Assembly (NCBI GenBank): GCA_021292105.1
Contig: CM037869.1
Span: forward strand, 35,343,835-35,407,834
Origin: Anadara kagoshimensis
Taxonomy: Eukaryota; Mollusca; Bivalvia; Arcoida; Arcidae
Direction: 5' to 3'
Length of the DNA stretch: 64,000 nucleotides
Under the pieces are notes generated by a model that searched no databases, was not told where the DNA came from, and saw only the letters and a list, made by a program, of their open reading frames with translations. The position numbers and the translations under genes were made by a program. Positions 1-11,256 of this stretch are shown one piece after another; the first letter of the stretch is position 1; each line of letters begins with the position of its first letter.

Positions 1-260
1 ATAAGAGCAACGAACTATGTCAAGATAATTGTTATGGAGCAGAACGAAATTAAAAAAAAAAGGCGATAAAAGACGATATATGTAAGCAAAAAGTCCACGT
101 TAGATGAGACAGACAAAAATGGCTTGATATAATCCAGTAACCTAAGGCAAGACTAAAAGTGAATTTCAATAACATGAAATGTTATATTACAATAATATGT
201 TTTGTAATATAGAATAGCTAATATTGTCATTTTATCAGATCAATGTCAAGTTAGTTTTGA

Positions 261-298
<38 letters not shown>

Positions 299-2360
299 GA
301 TAAATAGATAGAAAAGTAGATTGACGGATAGATGGATACAAGGACGGACGGGCGGACGGACGGACAGACAGATAAATTCACAGAGAGGGAACGCATTAGG
401 AGACAATTGGTGGCCTTCCCTTTAAACAAAGACAATTTGATTTTTATACACTGTCAGGATTTTTCACAAGGACCATGAAATCAAAAAAGGTCGCTTTTAG
501 TCGTTAAAAAGGTTTTCTGCAATTCATTGTAAATCCACAAGAATAGTGAATCATGTTCAAATCTGTCTTGGTGTTTCCCTATTGGTCGTAAACGTTTTGA
601 GTATCATAACGCAAGTCGGCATAGTAATGAAGCCGACATTTTGAATCGAGTCGAGTCGTAACTCAAACGTTTGTTTGCAAAACGACACACAACGACAACT
701 TACGACTTACGATACTATTACAACTTGAATCAATTTCCGACCGCTCACACTGCAACCACATATACTTCATCCTGCGAAATCCAAGACTTGCGTATTAAAA
801 CAAAACATGAGCTGTTATGTTTTATTTTGACAAGCAAGAAGACAATATATATATAGAACTAGATAGTTAATAGACATCTCCAACATACCTTTATACACTG
901 ACTATGACCGTGAATGTGAACTTAATGAGGGGTTATATCAATTTTTCCAAATTAATAAAACAATTCCAAATAGCTCTGTCTTTTCAGTATATTACCTTTG
1001 TAATTCAATATCCTGGACAAACTATATTTCCCCTTAAAATGTGAATTTTAAAACAAGTTAGACTGGTTTTTACAAGTATGGTTTTCATTTATAAACGAAA
1101 GAGGCGTTAACACCGGGCAGAAAATGCTAAAAATGTCGAAATTTTACGTCTCGGCAACCGCCAAATTGTTCCAACAGTCGTGTAGATTTTTTTATTTCCC
1201 GGATTGCATGTTCAACTTGCACTGTATATTATTTATAACTTCGTTAAACTTTTTACATTTATGTCTTATATTTGAGTTTTTCTATTTATTTGATGTCTTT
1301 TGTAAAGGGTTACTAAAGAATACATATACGTTGAAAAATCTTAGCTGCTAGAATCAACCATTTGGCAGGAAATTGAAGTTCCGAATTAAGTTCTATGTTT
1401 GGTTAACTTGTAACGAAAACTTTGGGCGTCATTCTCAAGGCCACGAAAATCACTGAATACCGCAATTATTAACAATGACCAGTGTATTTATATAGTGAGC
1501 GTGTCTCTGACCACTGTTATATAACTGTTGAGGTTCTATACTAGACTTTTAAAAAGCGCTAGAAGTTTCATCTTTTGCAGCAACAGCACCATATAATTTT
1601 TCTCTCATGACTCTCTACTATTTCATAATATTACTACTACTACTGTTAACAACAATAATAAACAACTCCTGGAATAGGTAAACAACATTGACATGTTCGA
1701 TTAAACTTTAACTTGTGTAGAGAACGTAGGAGTTCATATAGTCTACTACATCGCGAGTGATATTCAACTCATAAAGTAGGCACGTGCGCTGTGTATGTAT
1801 TATCTTGAATCTTAACACTACCAATTTATTGGGTGGATTGTCCTATATTAATGTTCCTAATAAAAAGTCAAGCGGACAGGTCAATGCTGTTTGCCTATAT
1901 AGGTCATCACGAATCTATTTTAATATTAGGGAAATTGTAACGAATAAAGCGTGTGCCGGCGTGATTATACTAATAAGTTAATACGCTATTTACACATGTA
2001 TGCGTTATTTAAGCCGCCCGTGTTTATAATCAAATCGTGGACGGACTATAATATAACATATGTATGAATATGTGCAATATATTATATTTACAAGTATAAT
2101 GCAAAGTTAAATTTTGAAAGGGCCCCCGTGTTTAGTTCACATACATGGCCATAGTCAGCGTATACAGGTAGGTTGGCGATGTCTAATATTTAATACAAAT
2201 ACGTTTATCAATGTCCAAATCATAATCCCAAAGAAAGCTGGAAACATAAGAAACAAAAAACCCAAATTAGGTTAAAACCGTTGAAATTCATTTGGAAAGT
2301 GAGGCAGGGTGCTCTGGAACGATATGAAAGTAAGCTTTCAAAATGTAAAATGATTGATAC
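1..2360. other. Intergenic, no gene seen
   Basis: No exon or coding frame in this stretch looks real. It holds a GATA microsatellite near 261-298 that grades into GGAC/GGACAGAC repeats to about 372. Otherwise it is AT-rich sequence. A weak dispersed-repeat relic lies near 2210-2340, and a short stretch near 1850-1900 resembles the GTGCGTCAAG MITE family. The open frames here are short and of low complexity. Confidence 0.6.
261..372. repeat. (GATA)n / (GGAC, GGACAGAC)n microsatellite
   Basis: About nine GATA units are followed by degenerate GATA and then GGAC-type units. The reverse complement gives the TCCG/TCTG pattern seen again near 55.7 kb and 34.5 kb. Confidence 0.85.
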
Positions 2361-2364
2361 CTGG

Positions 2365-2965
2365 TTATATCCTACCTCTCACTAGTTTCTGTGAATTTCA
2401 TTCCACGATGCCGATCACGTGGTGACCTAATATAATCCATGTCGGGTCAGGCCTGTTCATATCTAGTCAGTATGAGAGTTATTTCCCTTGATCAACGTCA
2501 ATGGCGCCGGCCTCGTAGTGAACACGTCATATTTATCACAAATATTTACGGCAAATACGGACACTAGTAAAGAAGTTGTGATATTGAAACAAAATATTTG
2601 ATTTCTATGGATGAACGTGCAATTGATTTCTTTGACGGAAGTTCCTAGTAAGTCAAATTCGTTATTATTTCCAATATTCAGTCAGACAGAATGCCAAACG
2701 ACGGTATTTCTAACTCAGTCACCAGTCACATGTCGCTGTGTGGATACATTCAAATTGGTTTTGTAAATGATTTATTTATGTGATCGGTATGATATAATCG
2801 TTACACAGTGTTTTAGTGACATAATATGGTATATAAAAGTTAATTTGGTTTGTCTAGGGACAGATATAGGTTACTAAAACATACAGCAGGGATATAATCT
2901 CGAGCTTCTCTCTCGCCCGATATGGAATTTACTGACCCTGTATAAACCATATTAAGTGACCAACA
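2365..2965 (+). repeat. Dispersed repeat R3, forward copy
   Basis: About 600 bp matching, in opposite orientation, the stretch at 25125-25865. Shared landmarks in order are CTCACTAGTTTCTGTGAAT, GGTCAGGCCTGTTCATATC, GCCAAACGACGGTATTTC and GGAATTTACTGACCCTGTAT. No coding capacity is visible. It is probably a non-autonomous element, of unknown class. Confidence 0.75.
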
Positions 2966-3283
2966 GACTGTGTAACTAATAATATCTTATTTTATGTAGA
3001 ACGTTTTCACGTGTTGAACTAATGTCGTAGTAGGTGATGGCGGAGTACCAATTAATCCCTGGCTACTTATTAAATATTGAATAATGTTGTCATGGGATAT
3101 TGTATTATAGAAGTACTTTAACTGTGGTTGATCGCGACACTTTTTTGGTAGATTCGAAGTGAAATTTCGATGATGTAGCAGTACAAACATAGAACAGTCT
3201 TGGCATAGACGTGAAACGATTTTATCGTGTTAAAGTTGGCCCAACATCGCACGATAAGTTTGAAATCTTTATTACGGTTGGCA

Positions 3284-3745
3284 CAGTGTGACAGGGTTTT
3301 AAAAATTAAAAAAAAAAATAGCGGGGTCATCCCAAAATTAATCTACTCACATACAGTGTGAAAGGGTTTTAAAAATAGCCGGTTTGTAAAAATACGATAA
3401 AATAACTTCAAAATTAATCTACTTAATACAGTGTGACAGGGTTTTAGAAAATAAAATAGCGGATCGCGGACAAGAAAAAATGATAAAAATAGCGGTGACG
3501 TAATTAAAATTAATCTACTTAATACAGTGTGACAGGGTTTTAAGAATGAAATAGCGGGATCGAGGGCGTCAAAATATGATAAAATATACTTAATGCAGTG
3601 TGACAAGTTTTTAGAAATTAAATAGCAGGATAATGGGCGTAAAAATACGATAAAATAAAATAACGATGACGTAATTAAAATAATCTACGTAATACAGTGT
3701 GACAGAGTTTAAAGAATGAAATAGCGGGGTCGTAAAAATACGATA
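3284..3745. repeat. Minisatellite, about six units of 70-100 bp
   Basis: The core CAGTGTGACAGGGTTTTA recurs near 3286, 3354, 3429, 3525, 3595 and 3696 with small changes. It is followed each time by A-rich sequence and an AATAGCGG-like block. Unit lengths vary, so this is an irregular tandem array. The open frame on the minus strand over it is repetitive and not a gene. Confidence 0.8.
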
Positions 3746-3759
3746 TCATAATATAGCCG

Positions 3760-6035
3760 TTTCGTTATCCAATTAATTTACTTACATAGACGCTACAGTT
3801 TAGGAAGTAAGATATAATTACTTAATTAAAAGTTCAACGAAAAATATAGTGTAGAAAGCATTTTAAAAACAAATATTTAGATAAACCTTTGGAATGTTTT
3901 TTTCGTTTAATATAAAACCAGTATAAATGTAAATCAATTTTGTAAATATTTTTTTCGCCTTAAATTTTGATTGACATAAACTATGTGCCAATGCTTGTCG
4001 ATTTCTCTTTTATTGATATGAATCATAGATGACGTTCTATCTCTTAATTATCCCAAATTACGTTCTATCTTTTAATAATCCTAAATAATTTTAAATCCTA
4101 AATATATTCTAATGATATATGAATGTCATTTATCCTAGTCAGGGAGATGACCGATTCTCATATTTGGATTATACTTCAGTTATAAATGGAATGAAGCCCT
4201 GCTTTGAGCTATATGGCAAACGTGACGACTTTATTTAGCTTTTGGTAACCTTTCTTAATCTACGTGCTTTTCCTGTGCATGGTGTACATGTATTTATTTC
4301 ACAGTTAATACATTATGGTAAATTTTGTTTCCATTGCGGGATCTTTAAAACAGGTACTGTTGACTCCAGAATACTACAAAAGTAAGCACTGAAATTGTAT
4401 TTGGCATTCATCACAAAAGTGTGTGTGTTTTGGACTTGGAATGGTATGTTTATGTTTGAATTTTAAAATTGTTTTGGTAAAAAAGGCGAAGTGTTAGCTT
4501 TTTAAACAAATATGTTTTCGTTGTTTTTTTTTTCAATATGGATCGTTAGGTGCAACAAAATTGAAAAATATGACACCAATACTGTATATAATTTATATAG
4601 GTAAAACACGTATTTCCTAGAAAATTATATTCAACATGTTTTTTTATTTTATAGCAATGTAAAGAAAATAACTTATAATTTTGGATCCTTCTTTAAATTG
4701 TAGTTTTTTTTATACTAAATGTTTGTATTCAAAATTAGAATTTTTAAGATGCTATGGTGGTATTGAACGTATTGATAAGGACTCAGATTTTGTGCCCTAG
4801 GATATAAGTTGATATATTACCTGCTTCGACATTCTTGTATATAACAGGTAGATATAAACTAAAAGGTATTATAACTATTTCAGTATTTTTTCTGCACTAA
4901 GAATCGAAATGTAAAGCGTTGTGTGAAATAAGATCTTAATCGTTTTCAAATAAACTGATTTTTCCCTCACAGCATTAAGTTTGATCTTGAGTGTAAATCA
5001 ATGGTATTATATTTCCAGCATTTTTTAAATATATCTACCATTTCCATGGAAACAAATGAGAAAAGGTTTTCAATTTTATGATTTTTTAGAATTATTTTTA
5101 CAAATCATATCTCTGCTGGTGGATGTTTCCTCGAGGATATCATCAACTCAGTAGGCATTACTTTTGTACTGTCAAAAAATACTATTGTCTAAATTTCCTG
5201 CCAGTTAAATTGTATAATGCCTTCAAAATTAAGGTATTCCTTCTCATGCAAAGTATTTCATACGCTGAATTTGGAAAAATATATTTGGTTTTATAGATAT
5301 TTTCCAAGATGACTTCCTAAATGGCAGTCTAAAAATTAAATTTGTATAATATGTAATTGAAAGCGTAATCGTAAAAATGTTCTATTAGAATACCAATATA
5401 TATTTTCCTGTACATGAAAAAAAGTCAACGACTTACGTAAAAGTTACTATCATTTAAACTTCTACCCGAGGAAAAAGGGACTGAAGACTAAAACATAGTA
5501 TAATCATTATGATGCAAATTTCATTTTTTAAACAACGTCCAGTTTAACTTCCCAGCCATTGATTCACAATCTGACCTAGAAACTTTTTATTCAATTAATT
5601 ATATTCTGTTGAATATCGCATAAAATATGTATTTATTTAACCTTCAATTTATGTCAATTTTCTACAAACTGTAAACTAGCCGTTTTTATTGCAATACACT
5701 TTGACAAATAAACGTTTAATAAAATGGAATTATAAGCACAAAGAGAGATCGAGACATTTTTGTTTAGCGTCAGGAATATATTACTTAAAATATGAAAGCC
5801 ATTTATCTATCGTCCAACATAGGACAAAAGGCTTAAGAATTTACAGTCACACGAATATTAGCACGTACAAATGTATCAAAAATATGACTGGTAATTTTTA
5901 TTTTAGGAAATGTTTTTCCATTTAACGACAGAGAACACAAGATAATGTCCGTTTCATCAACAAACGTAGCGCCATTTAATGCTGTTTTTGATGATGTTCC
6001 TGCAAACGGCAAATGTTTCAAAGTCATACAAGATA
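3760..6035. other. AT-rich intergenic stretch
   Basis: I see nothing here that I can support as a gene or a named element. Composition is strongly AT-rich with homopolymer runs. Small open frames at 5689-6040 lack any recognisable domain and run into repeat sequence. Confidence 0.5.
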
Positions 6036-6039
6036 CGAA

Positions 6040-6500
6040 ACCAAAAACAAACATACGAATCAATGTCCAATTCACAATCCCAATAGAAAGTAAAAAGTTT
6101 GAATTCAATATTATACCAGTTTTAATTTTACAACAATAGACAACCGTTTCGGAATAAAATTCGTTATCTGTAGTGCTTGGACCAAAATAATGAAACCAAA
6201 ACTTTTTTCCCAAGATGTTGAAAAAACCCAAAGGACCAAAATATATTTTACCAAAATCAGCAAAGGAAATACTTTGCATCAGGGAGTATTTCAAATTTTA
6301 ACTAGCAGCAAATTAAGACAATATTATATTTCTGACAATGATACACAATTATTGCCTACTGATTTTGTGATAATTATTGCGAGCAGTTCCACAAGGGAAG
6401 TGATACAGGCTGCTCTGGAAGGGTTAGCATCTCATGTTTGCCTAGCTACACCCGTGACGTGTGTAATCAAAATCTAGTGTGAAAGGAACTTGGAACTACG
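6040..6500 (+). mobile_element. Dispersed repeat R2 interrupted by repeat R5
   Basis: The head of repeat R2 (a divergent match to the CCATGTCCGAATCACAATCC block) lies at about 6050-6105. Its tail (CTCTGGAAGGGT, CTACACCCGTGACGTGTGTA, GTGTGAAAGGAAC) lies at about 6385-6500. Between them is a copy of repeat R5, recognised by TTTCGGAATA, CAGTAGTGCTTGGACCAAAA-like sequence and AAGGAAATACTTTGCAT. R5 also occurs without R2 near 61.5 kb, so this is most simply R5 inserted in R2. Confidence 0.6.
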
Positions 6501-6635
6501 TCTGTATGTGGAGTTGAATGATTTAGTGACAGTCTTCTTTCCAGATTTAACTAGAAGGTTCTGCATAAATTAAGCTTCATACGAATAAAGAAATGAATCA
6601 GCAAGTATTAATAGGCTGTTTCTATTGTGTTTTAA

Positions 6636-6946
6636 AGTGGGAGGTCGTGGGTTCGATCTCCGGCCGGGTCTGACCCAAGACTTGAAAGTGGGTAGTGACT
6701 GTTCTTTCGCCAAGCACTCGGCATTACGAAATGAAAGTCAAGGTTCTTTCGGATGGGAACTTAAAATAAACGAGGTCCCGTGTCACGGTGGGCTTGGCAC
6801 GCAAAAAAACCCTGCTGTATAATGCCATCAGCGCAACGCAGAGGCAAAATTTCTGCACCTTCGCCTATGGCTGGCGATGTCTCGATATAAGTGAAATATT
6901 CTTGACTGGGACATTAAAAACTATTACTCACTCATTATTGTGTTTT
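6636..6946 (+). mobile_element. tRNA-derived SINE, 5' truncated
   Basis: Copy of the window's main SINE family. It starts at the B-box region (GGTCGTGGGTTCGATCTC), lacks the A box, and ends in the family tail ...GGGACATTAA...ATTACTCACTC. The head of complete copies resembles a tRNA with A box TAGCTCAGTTGG and B box GGTTCGAACCC. Confidence 0.8.
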
Positions 6947-7208
6947 ACGAATAAGTGTTAGATTTGTTGTATCAGTAAGACAAAATCAAACGATAAATCC
7001 GTTTATGTGCATTTTGTAGTTAAATTAATGCAATTAAATAAATATGAATCTTAACTTACACTTTATTGTTTATTTTTTTAATTAAAATTAATTGAGAAAA
7101 ATATTAAATATATAACAATATAGATCATTGCAAATACAGGCAAGGTGTCTTAATCAGCTTATCAGAATAAAGCAGCCTTACATTTCCTAATTTCTTTAGT
7201 CATACTCA

Positions 7209-7210
<2 letters not shown>

Positions 7211-7252
<42 letters not shown>
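7211..7252. repeat. (CT)n microsatellite
   Basis: About 20 CT units with one interruption. A shorter CT-rich copy with similar flanks (TGTGCACACAAAATGAG and TGTGCGCACAAAATTAG) follows at 7320-7355, suggesting local duplication. Confidence 0.85.
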
Positions 7253-7253
<1 letters not shown>

Positions 7254-7517
7254 GTGCACACAAAATGAGTTTTTATTTTACATTTCCTACATTCCATTAC
7301 ATTTCCTAATTTCTAAACTCTCTCGCTCACCTCTCTCTCTGTGCGCACAAAATTAGTTTTTATACTTTAGTCACAAGAATGGCAATATAAACGTACATGT
7401 ACATTGTAATTAAAAGTCATCACATAAAAGCGTTACATTACATTGCAATGTATACATCCCTCAGCCATGTCACAGTTTCAATAGTAATTTTTTTAATTTA
7501 TCACCTGGTCGGAGATA

Positions 7518-7696
7518 TAGTCAAACCTGCCTTAAAGGCCACCTCTATATAAGGGCCACCTGCTTATAAAGGCCAGTAAAGTTTTATCCCAATTACTCTT
7601 TATTCATATTATTCGAACCTGTATATAAAAGCCACCTGCCTATAAAGGTCACTTATACTAGTTTCCTAGGGTGGCCTTTATATACAGGTTTGACTG
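7518..7696. mobile_element. Palindromic MITE M1 (179 bp)
   Basis: Terminal inverted repeats read TAGTCAAACCTGCC at the left and GGTTTGACTG at the right, flanked by TA. The interior has repeated AAGGCCACCT/TATATA blocks on both arms. Other copies are at 15576-15754 (also 179 bp), about 36728-36897 and 53948-54126. TA flanks and CAGTC...GACTG ends suggest a Tc1/mariner or pogo-type non-autonomous element. Confidence 0.75.
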
Positions 7697-7877
7697 TACA
7701 TCACTGTTTAAATTATGTTTTTATTGTTGAAATGCAAACTAACTGAAAGATCAAGTGTAGCATTTATTTCCCATCTTTTTTTCATATTCCTTTAAAAGTG
7801 ATAAATTCAATACAACCTCATTAGGTATTTAAAATAAGAAGTGGTCTCCTTAAAAAAAATCTTATTCGAGTCAGGAA

Positions 7878-8140
7878 ATCAAAAACAAACATAATAATCC
7901 ATGTCTGAATCACAATCCAGAAACAAAGTATTAACTTTGAAACTGACCAATTAGGTCAAACACGTGAACTTCCACCAGGGAAGTGAGGCCGGATGCTCCG
8001 GAAGGCTGAGTGTCTCCTATTTATCTAGCGATACCCGTCACGTGTGTAATCAAAATGGTGTGAAAGGAACCTTGGAATTATTGGGCGTCAAATATAATTA
8101 GGACAATCCTAGACACAGAGACATTATGCTTATAAGTCTC
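7878..8140 (+). mobile_element. Dispersed repeat R2
   Basis: Good copy of an approximately 400-bp family with more than 20 full or partial copies here. In order it shows AATCCATGTCTGAATCACAA, CTTCCACCAGGGAAGTGAGG, GGATGCTCCGGAAGG, CCCGTCACGTGTGTAATC and GTGTGAAAGGAACC. I see no tRNA promoter boxes and no coding capacity. It could be a SINE of another class or a MITE. The CTTCCGGAGCACC core looks like one I associate with bivalve repeats, from memory only. Confidence 0.7.
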
Positions 8141-8486
8141 GCAAATTTAATGAATATGAGGACCCAGATATATTTTATTTCTTCGCTACTTCGTTTTAAA
8201 GACGATGTTTTATTCGACAGCTATGTCAACACTATGTAGATACACATACAATATTGGTTCCTTGTACTTCCTTTAATTCAACGTGCCATGAATTCCGATG
8301 ATGTAAATATACATAAGTTGTCAACCACTATTGCTAATAATAAAAGGTTCAAAATGTATTTGCTGTTTATGTCACAGAAATCCTTTAACAAGCCATATAT
8401 TTTCTTCTAACCATTCTCAAATGTTTACACGAGTTTGTACTGAAATGAATAAAATATAAATTAAAGAGACAATGGTCTGATTTAAT

Positions 8487-9240
8487 AACATATTATACCA
8501 GTATTAATTTTACAGCATAAGACGATAGTTTCCGAAAACAGTTCCTCATCAGTAGTGCTTGGACCAAAATATAGTATATTCAAAATAAGCAACTTAGTCA
8601 CTGGTGATTTGTATTCCAAATGTGATCTTGGTTCCCCCAGGTTGATAAATAAATCGGACAACAGAAATTAATGCAATAACACTTTTAATTTAAATAGTAT
8701 TTAAAACTGTTAGAAATAATCGTGTGTTTCGAATAATTGGACTTTTTCAGTATTTATGCGACATGTTCCGAATTACGAGTACTCGCTTCAATGTAAACCA
8801 GAATTATGAGTTTGCATCTTATTGTGGCATCAAACAGAATTATATAACGAAGCTTTTTTTCAAATTCAATCTGATGTCCGTCAAAAATGGGAAAGTTTCT
8901 AATCGATTGTTCCATGATGTGCCATTCTTTTTTTGTATTTTCTTGATTTGGCAGTTTATTATAAACATGCATTTTTCATGTTCTTGGTAGAGTTGGTTGT
9001 TGCAACGGTATGTTCTTCGGAGCAAAGATCTATCATGTATTTAAAACAAATATCCAATTGATTAACTTACTGGGAACTTTTTTTTTTTGATAACTACACA
9101 TTTCACCAGTTTTAATTTTAAAGTAATAAAGGACTTTTTCGGAATACAAATTCCTCATTATTAGCGTTTGGGAGAAACACAATTCTTCATCATTAGCGCT
9201 TAGACCAAAATTGTGAAACCAAAATTTATTTATAGACGAC
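8487..9240 (+). repeat. R5 repeat relics
   Basis: Two partial R5 copies, about 8487-8590 and 9090-9235, recognised by TATTATACCAGTATTAATTT, CAGTAGTGCTTGGACCAAAA and CCTCATTATTAGCG. The sequence between them has short overlapping open frames on both strands with no recognisable domain. Confidence 0.5.
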
Positions 9241-9805
9241 ACAAAACAGAGACAAGACGTGTCGTTTTTTAAGGTAAGGTCAACGCTATTTATATTTTAA
9301 TGGGAAAAAACTTTTTTCATCTGTATGTTTAACTATTTTGCATGTTTTTGTTGTTATTATTATTGGTTACCTTGCCTCTTAAATGAAAATCCATATCTAC
9401 GCGTATTAAAAGTAGCATATACTTTAAAATGTGTGAAATCATTAACTGCATTTAAGAACATAAACACTGATCAAAACTATTATGATTCTTTAAGGTAAAC
9501 CCCAAAATATTAACCACCAAACTACCCAAATATCAGAGCAAGTTAAACGATATATTTTACCAACCTGATCCTAAATGTTTACAAACAAAAATTGTATCAT
9601 TGTTCCGAATACCACCATAAATGTTAAGCTTTTTATACTTAGGATAACTGCGTTTCCAGTGTTGGTTTGTACTGTAAAGGAAATCAAAATGAATCAAAAT
9701 TCCGAATGTTAAAAATAACAATTAAAAACTATGCATTAGTGTTTTATTTTCTTTGGTGTTTTCTGTGTGTCTTGTTTGCATAATACCCTTATAATCCAGG
9801 GAAAA

Positions 9806-10148
9806 GAGTTGAGTTTGGTAATGGTGTTTAACGTCCCAGTCAAAAAATATTTCATTTATATCGAGACGTCGCCAGATATAGGTAAAGGTGTAGAAATTTT
9901 GCCTGTTCGTTGCGCTGTTGGCATTATACAACAGGTTTCTTTATCGTGTCAAGCCTACAAAGAACGGTACCTCGTTTATTTTTAGTTCCCATCCGAAAGA
10001 ACCGTGACTTTCATTTTGTAATGCCGAGTGCTTGGCGAAATAACAGTCACTTCCCCCTTTTAAGTTTTAGGACAGACCTGGCCAGTGTTCGAACCCACGA
10101 CCTCCCTCTTACGGAGCGAGCACTCTACCAACTGTGCTACCGCAGTGG
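9806..10148 (-). mobile_element. tRNA-derived SINE, near full length
   Basis: Minus-strand copy. Plus-strand reading begins with the tail GAGTTGAGTTTGGTAATGGTG and ends at the tRNA-like head ACTGTGCTACCGCAGTGG. B box (reverse complement of TTCGAACCCACGACC) and A box are both present. Open frames across it on either strand are SINE artefacts. Confidence 0.85.
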
Positions 10149-10149
10149 T

Positions 10150-11080
10150 TTCCAAAGAAAAAAGGTAAGTACCTTCTGTTTAGCTAGTTTTACCCACCAC
10201 GTATATAAACAAAATTAATAATGAAAGCATTATGAAACTATGTGACGTCTTATGTATCCAGGGTAATTTTAACAAAACAAGTTTAACACCATATTCAGCA
10301 ACGTAACTATAAGGTGAGTTACAGCTTTTTGTAGTACACTAACAGTATGAAACTCCAAATTATGTCTCCAGAATTCTTTAAATGATTCTTTATCCTAATA
10401 TCATTTTTGAGTTACTAAAAAATTGCTATGCTTTAAAACAGAGTGCCTAAAGGCTATACCTGGTGGTCTTGGATTGTGGTGTGGCAAGCTGGGTTTTGCT
10501 TTATTACCATTGTTTTTCGTACCGAGATTACTCGATTCTTTAACTGCCAGTTAAAAAATTTAAAAGAAAAATCATTAAAAAGTCAATCAATTTTAAAGGT
10601 AATCTGCGTAATTTTTAAAACCTTCAATCTTTTATTCATTAATACATGAAAGTTGTTTTGATTTTAAATCTTTTGTCACAAAAATATTGCCTTGTTTAAT
10701 TTTGAAATTTTGTTGTTGCTTCTTTGGCTATAATAATGGTCACTGATTAATACAAAAACAAAGTAATATATAAGCGATCCCTTTGAACATTTCTACTCGC
10801 TACTTGTATTGTGTATTTAGCCAAAACAGAACCATTTGTTCTCTACTACTGAAAAGTTTAAATCAATATTGTTTCTGCCTTAGATAAGTCGTAAGATCAT
10901 TTTGGCTTAAAGCAAATAATGAAACAATTTATATAAATTGATTTTTGCCGCTTAATGGACACACCAATAAGTCACTCTTTTGAAATAAGATAAATCTTAA
11001 ATGCTTTGGCTAGTTAATTTGAAAATAAATTGGAGAAATCTGAGTTTCTATTTAGTCGATATAAACATATTATATAACTT
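10150..11080. other. Non-coding stretch downstream of the A1 delta array
   Basis: This is where further 3' exons of A1 would lie if the gene continued. I find no phase-1 acceptor followed by a CCP frame, and no convincing terminal exon. Confidence 0.4.
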
Positions 11081-11082
11081 AC

Positions 11083-11256
11083 CTTCTAGTTTACATTCAA
11101 AGTTGCTCGTTGTCCATTTTCCATCGCTTTTACATATGATAGTGGAATATCCGCTGCTGATATATCCATCGTTACAATGATAGTTAACCTTTGACCCAAA
11201 ATAAGTTGATGTGTAGCGAGGTCCTGCAAAGCGTATAGCAGGTGGGTCTCCACAAT
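11083..11256 (-). CDS. A1 CCP exon 10 (delta class)
   Basis: 174 nt, phase 1-1, donor GTAAGTT, acceptor TTTTGCAG. The module starts Asp-Cys-Gly-Asp-Pro-Pro and contains a Ser-Thr-Tyr-Phe-Gly-Ser block, Tyr-His-Cys, and Gly-Lys-Trp before the last Cys. It is the most 3' A1 module seen. It is a near copy of the exons at 12740 and 13789. Confidence 0.85.

Noticed and set aside
5833..6294. 153-codon minus-strand open frame
   Set aside because: Its N-terminal half is antisense to repeats R5 and R2 and the rest has no recognisable domain, splice signal or conserved partner in the window.
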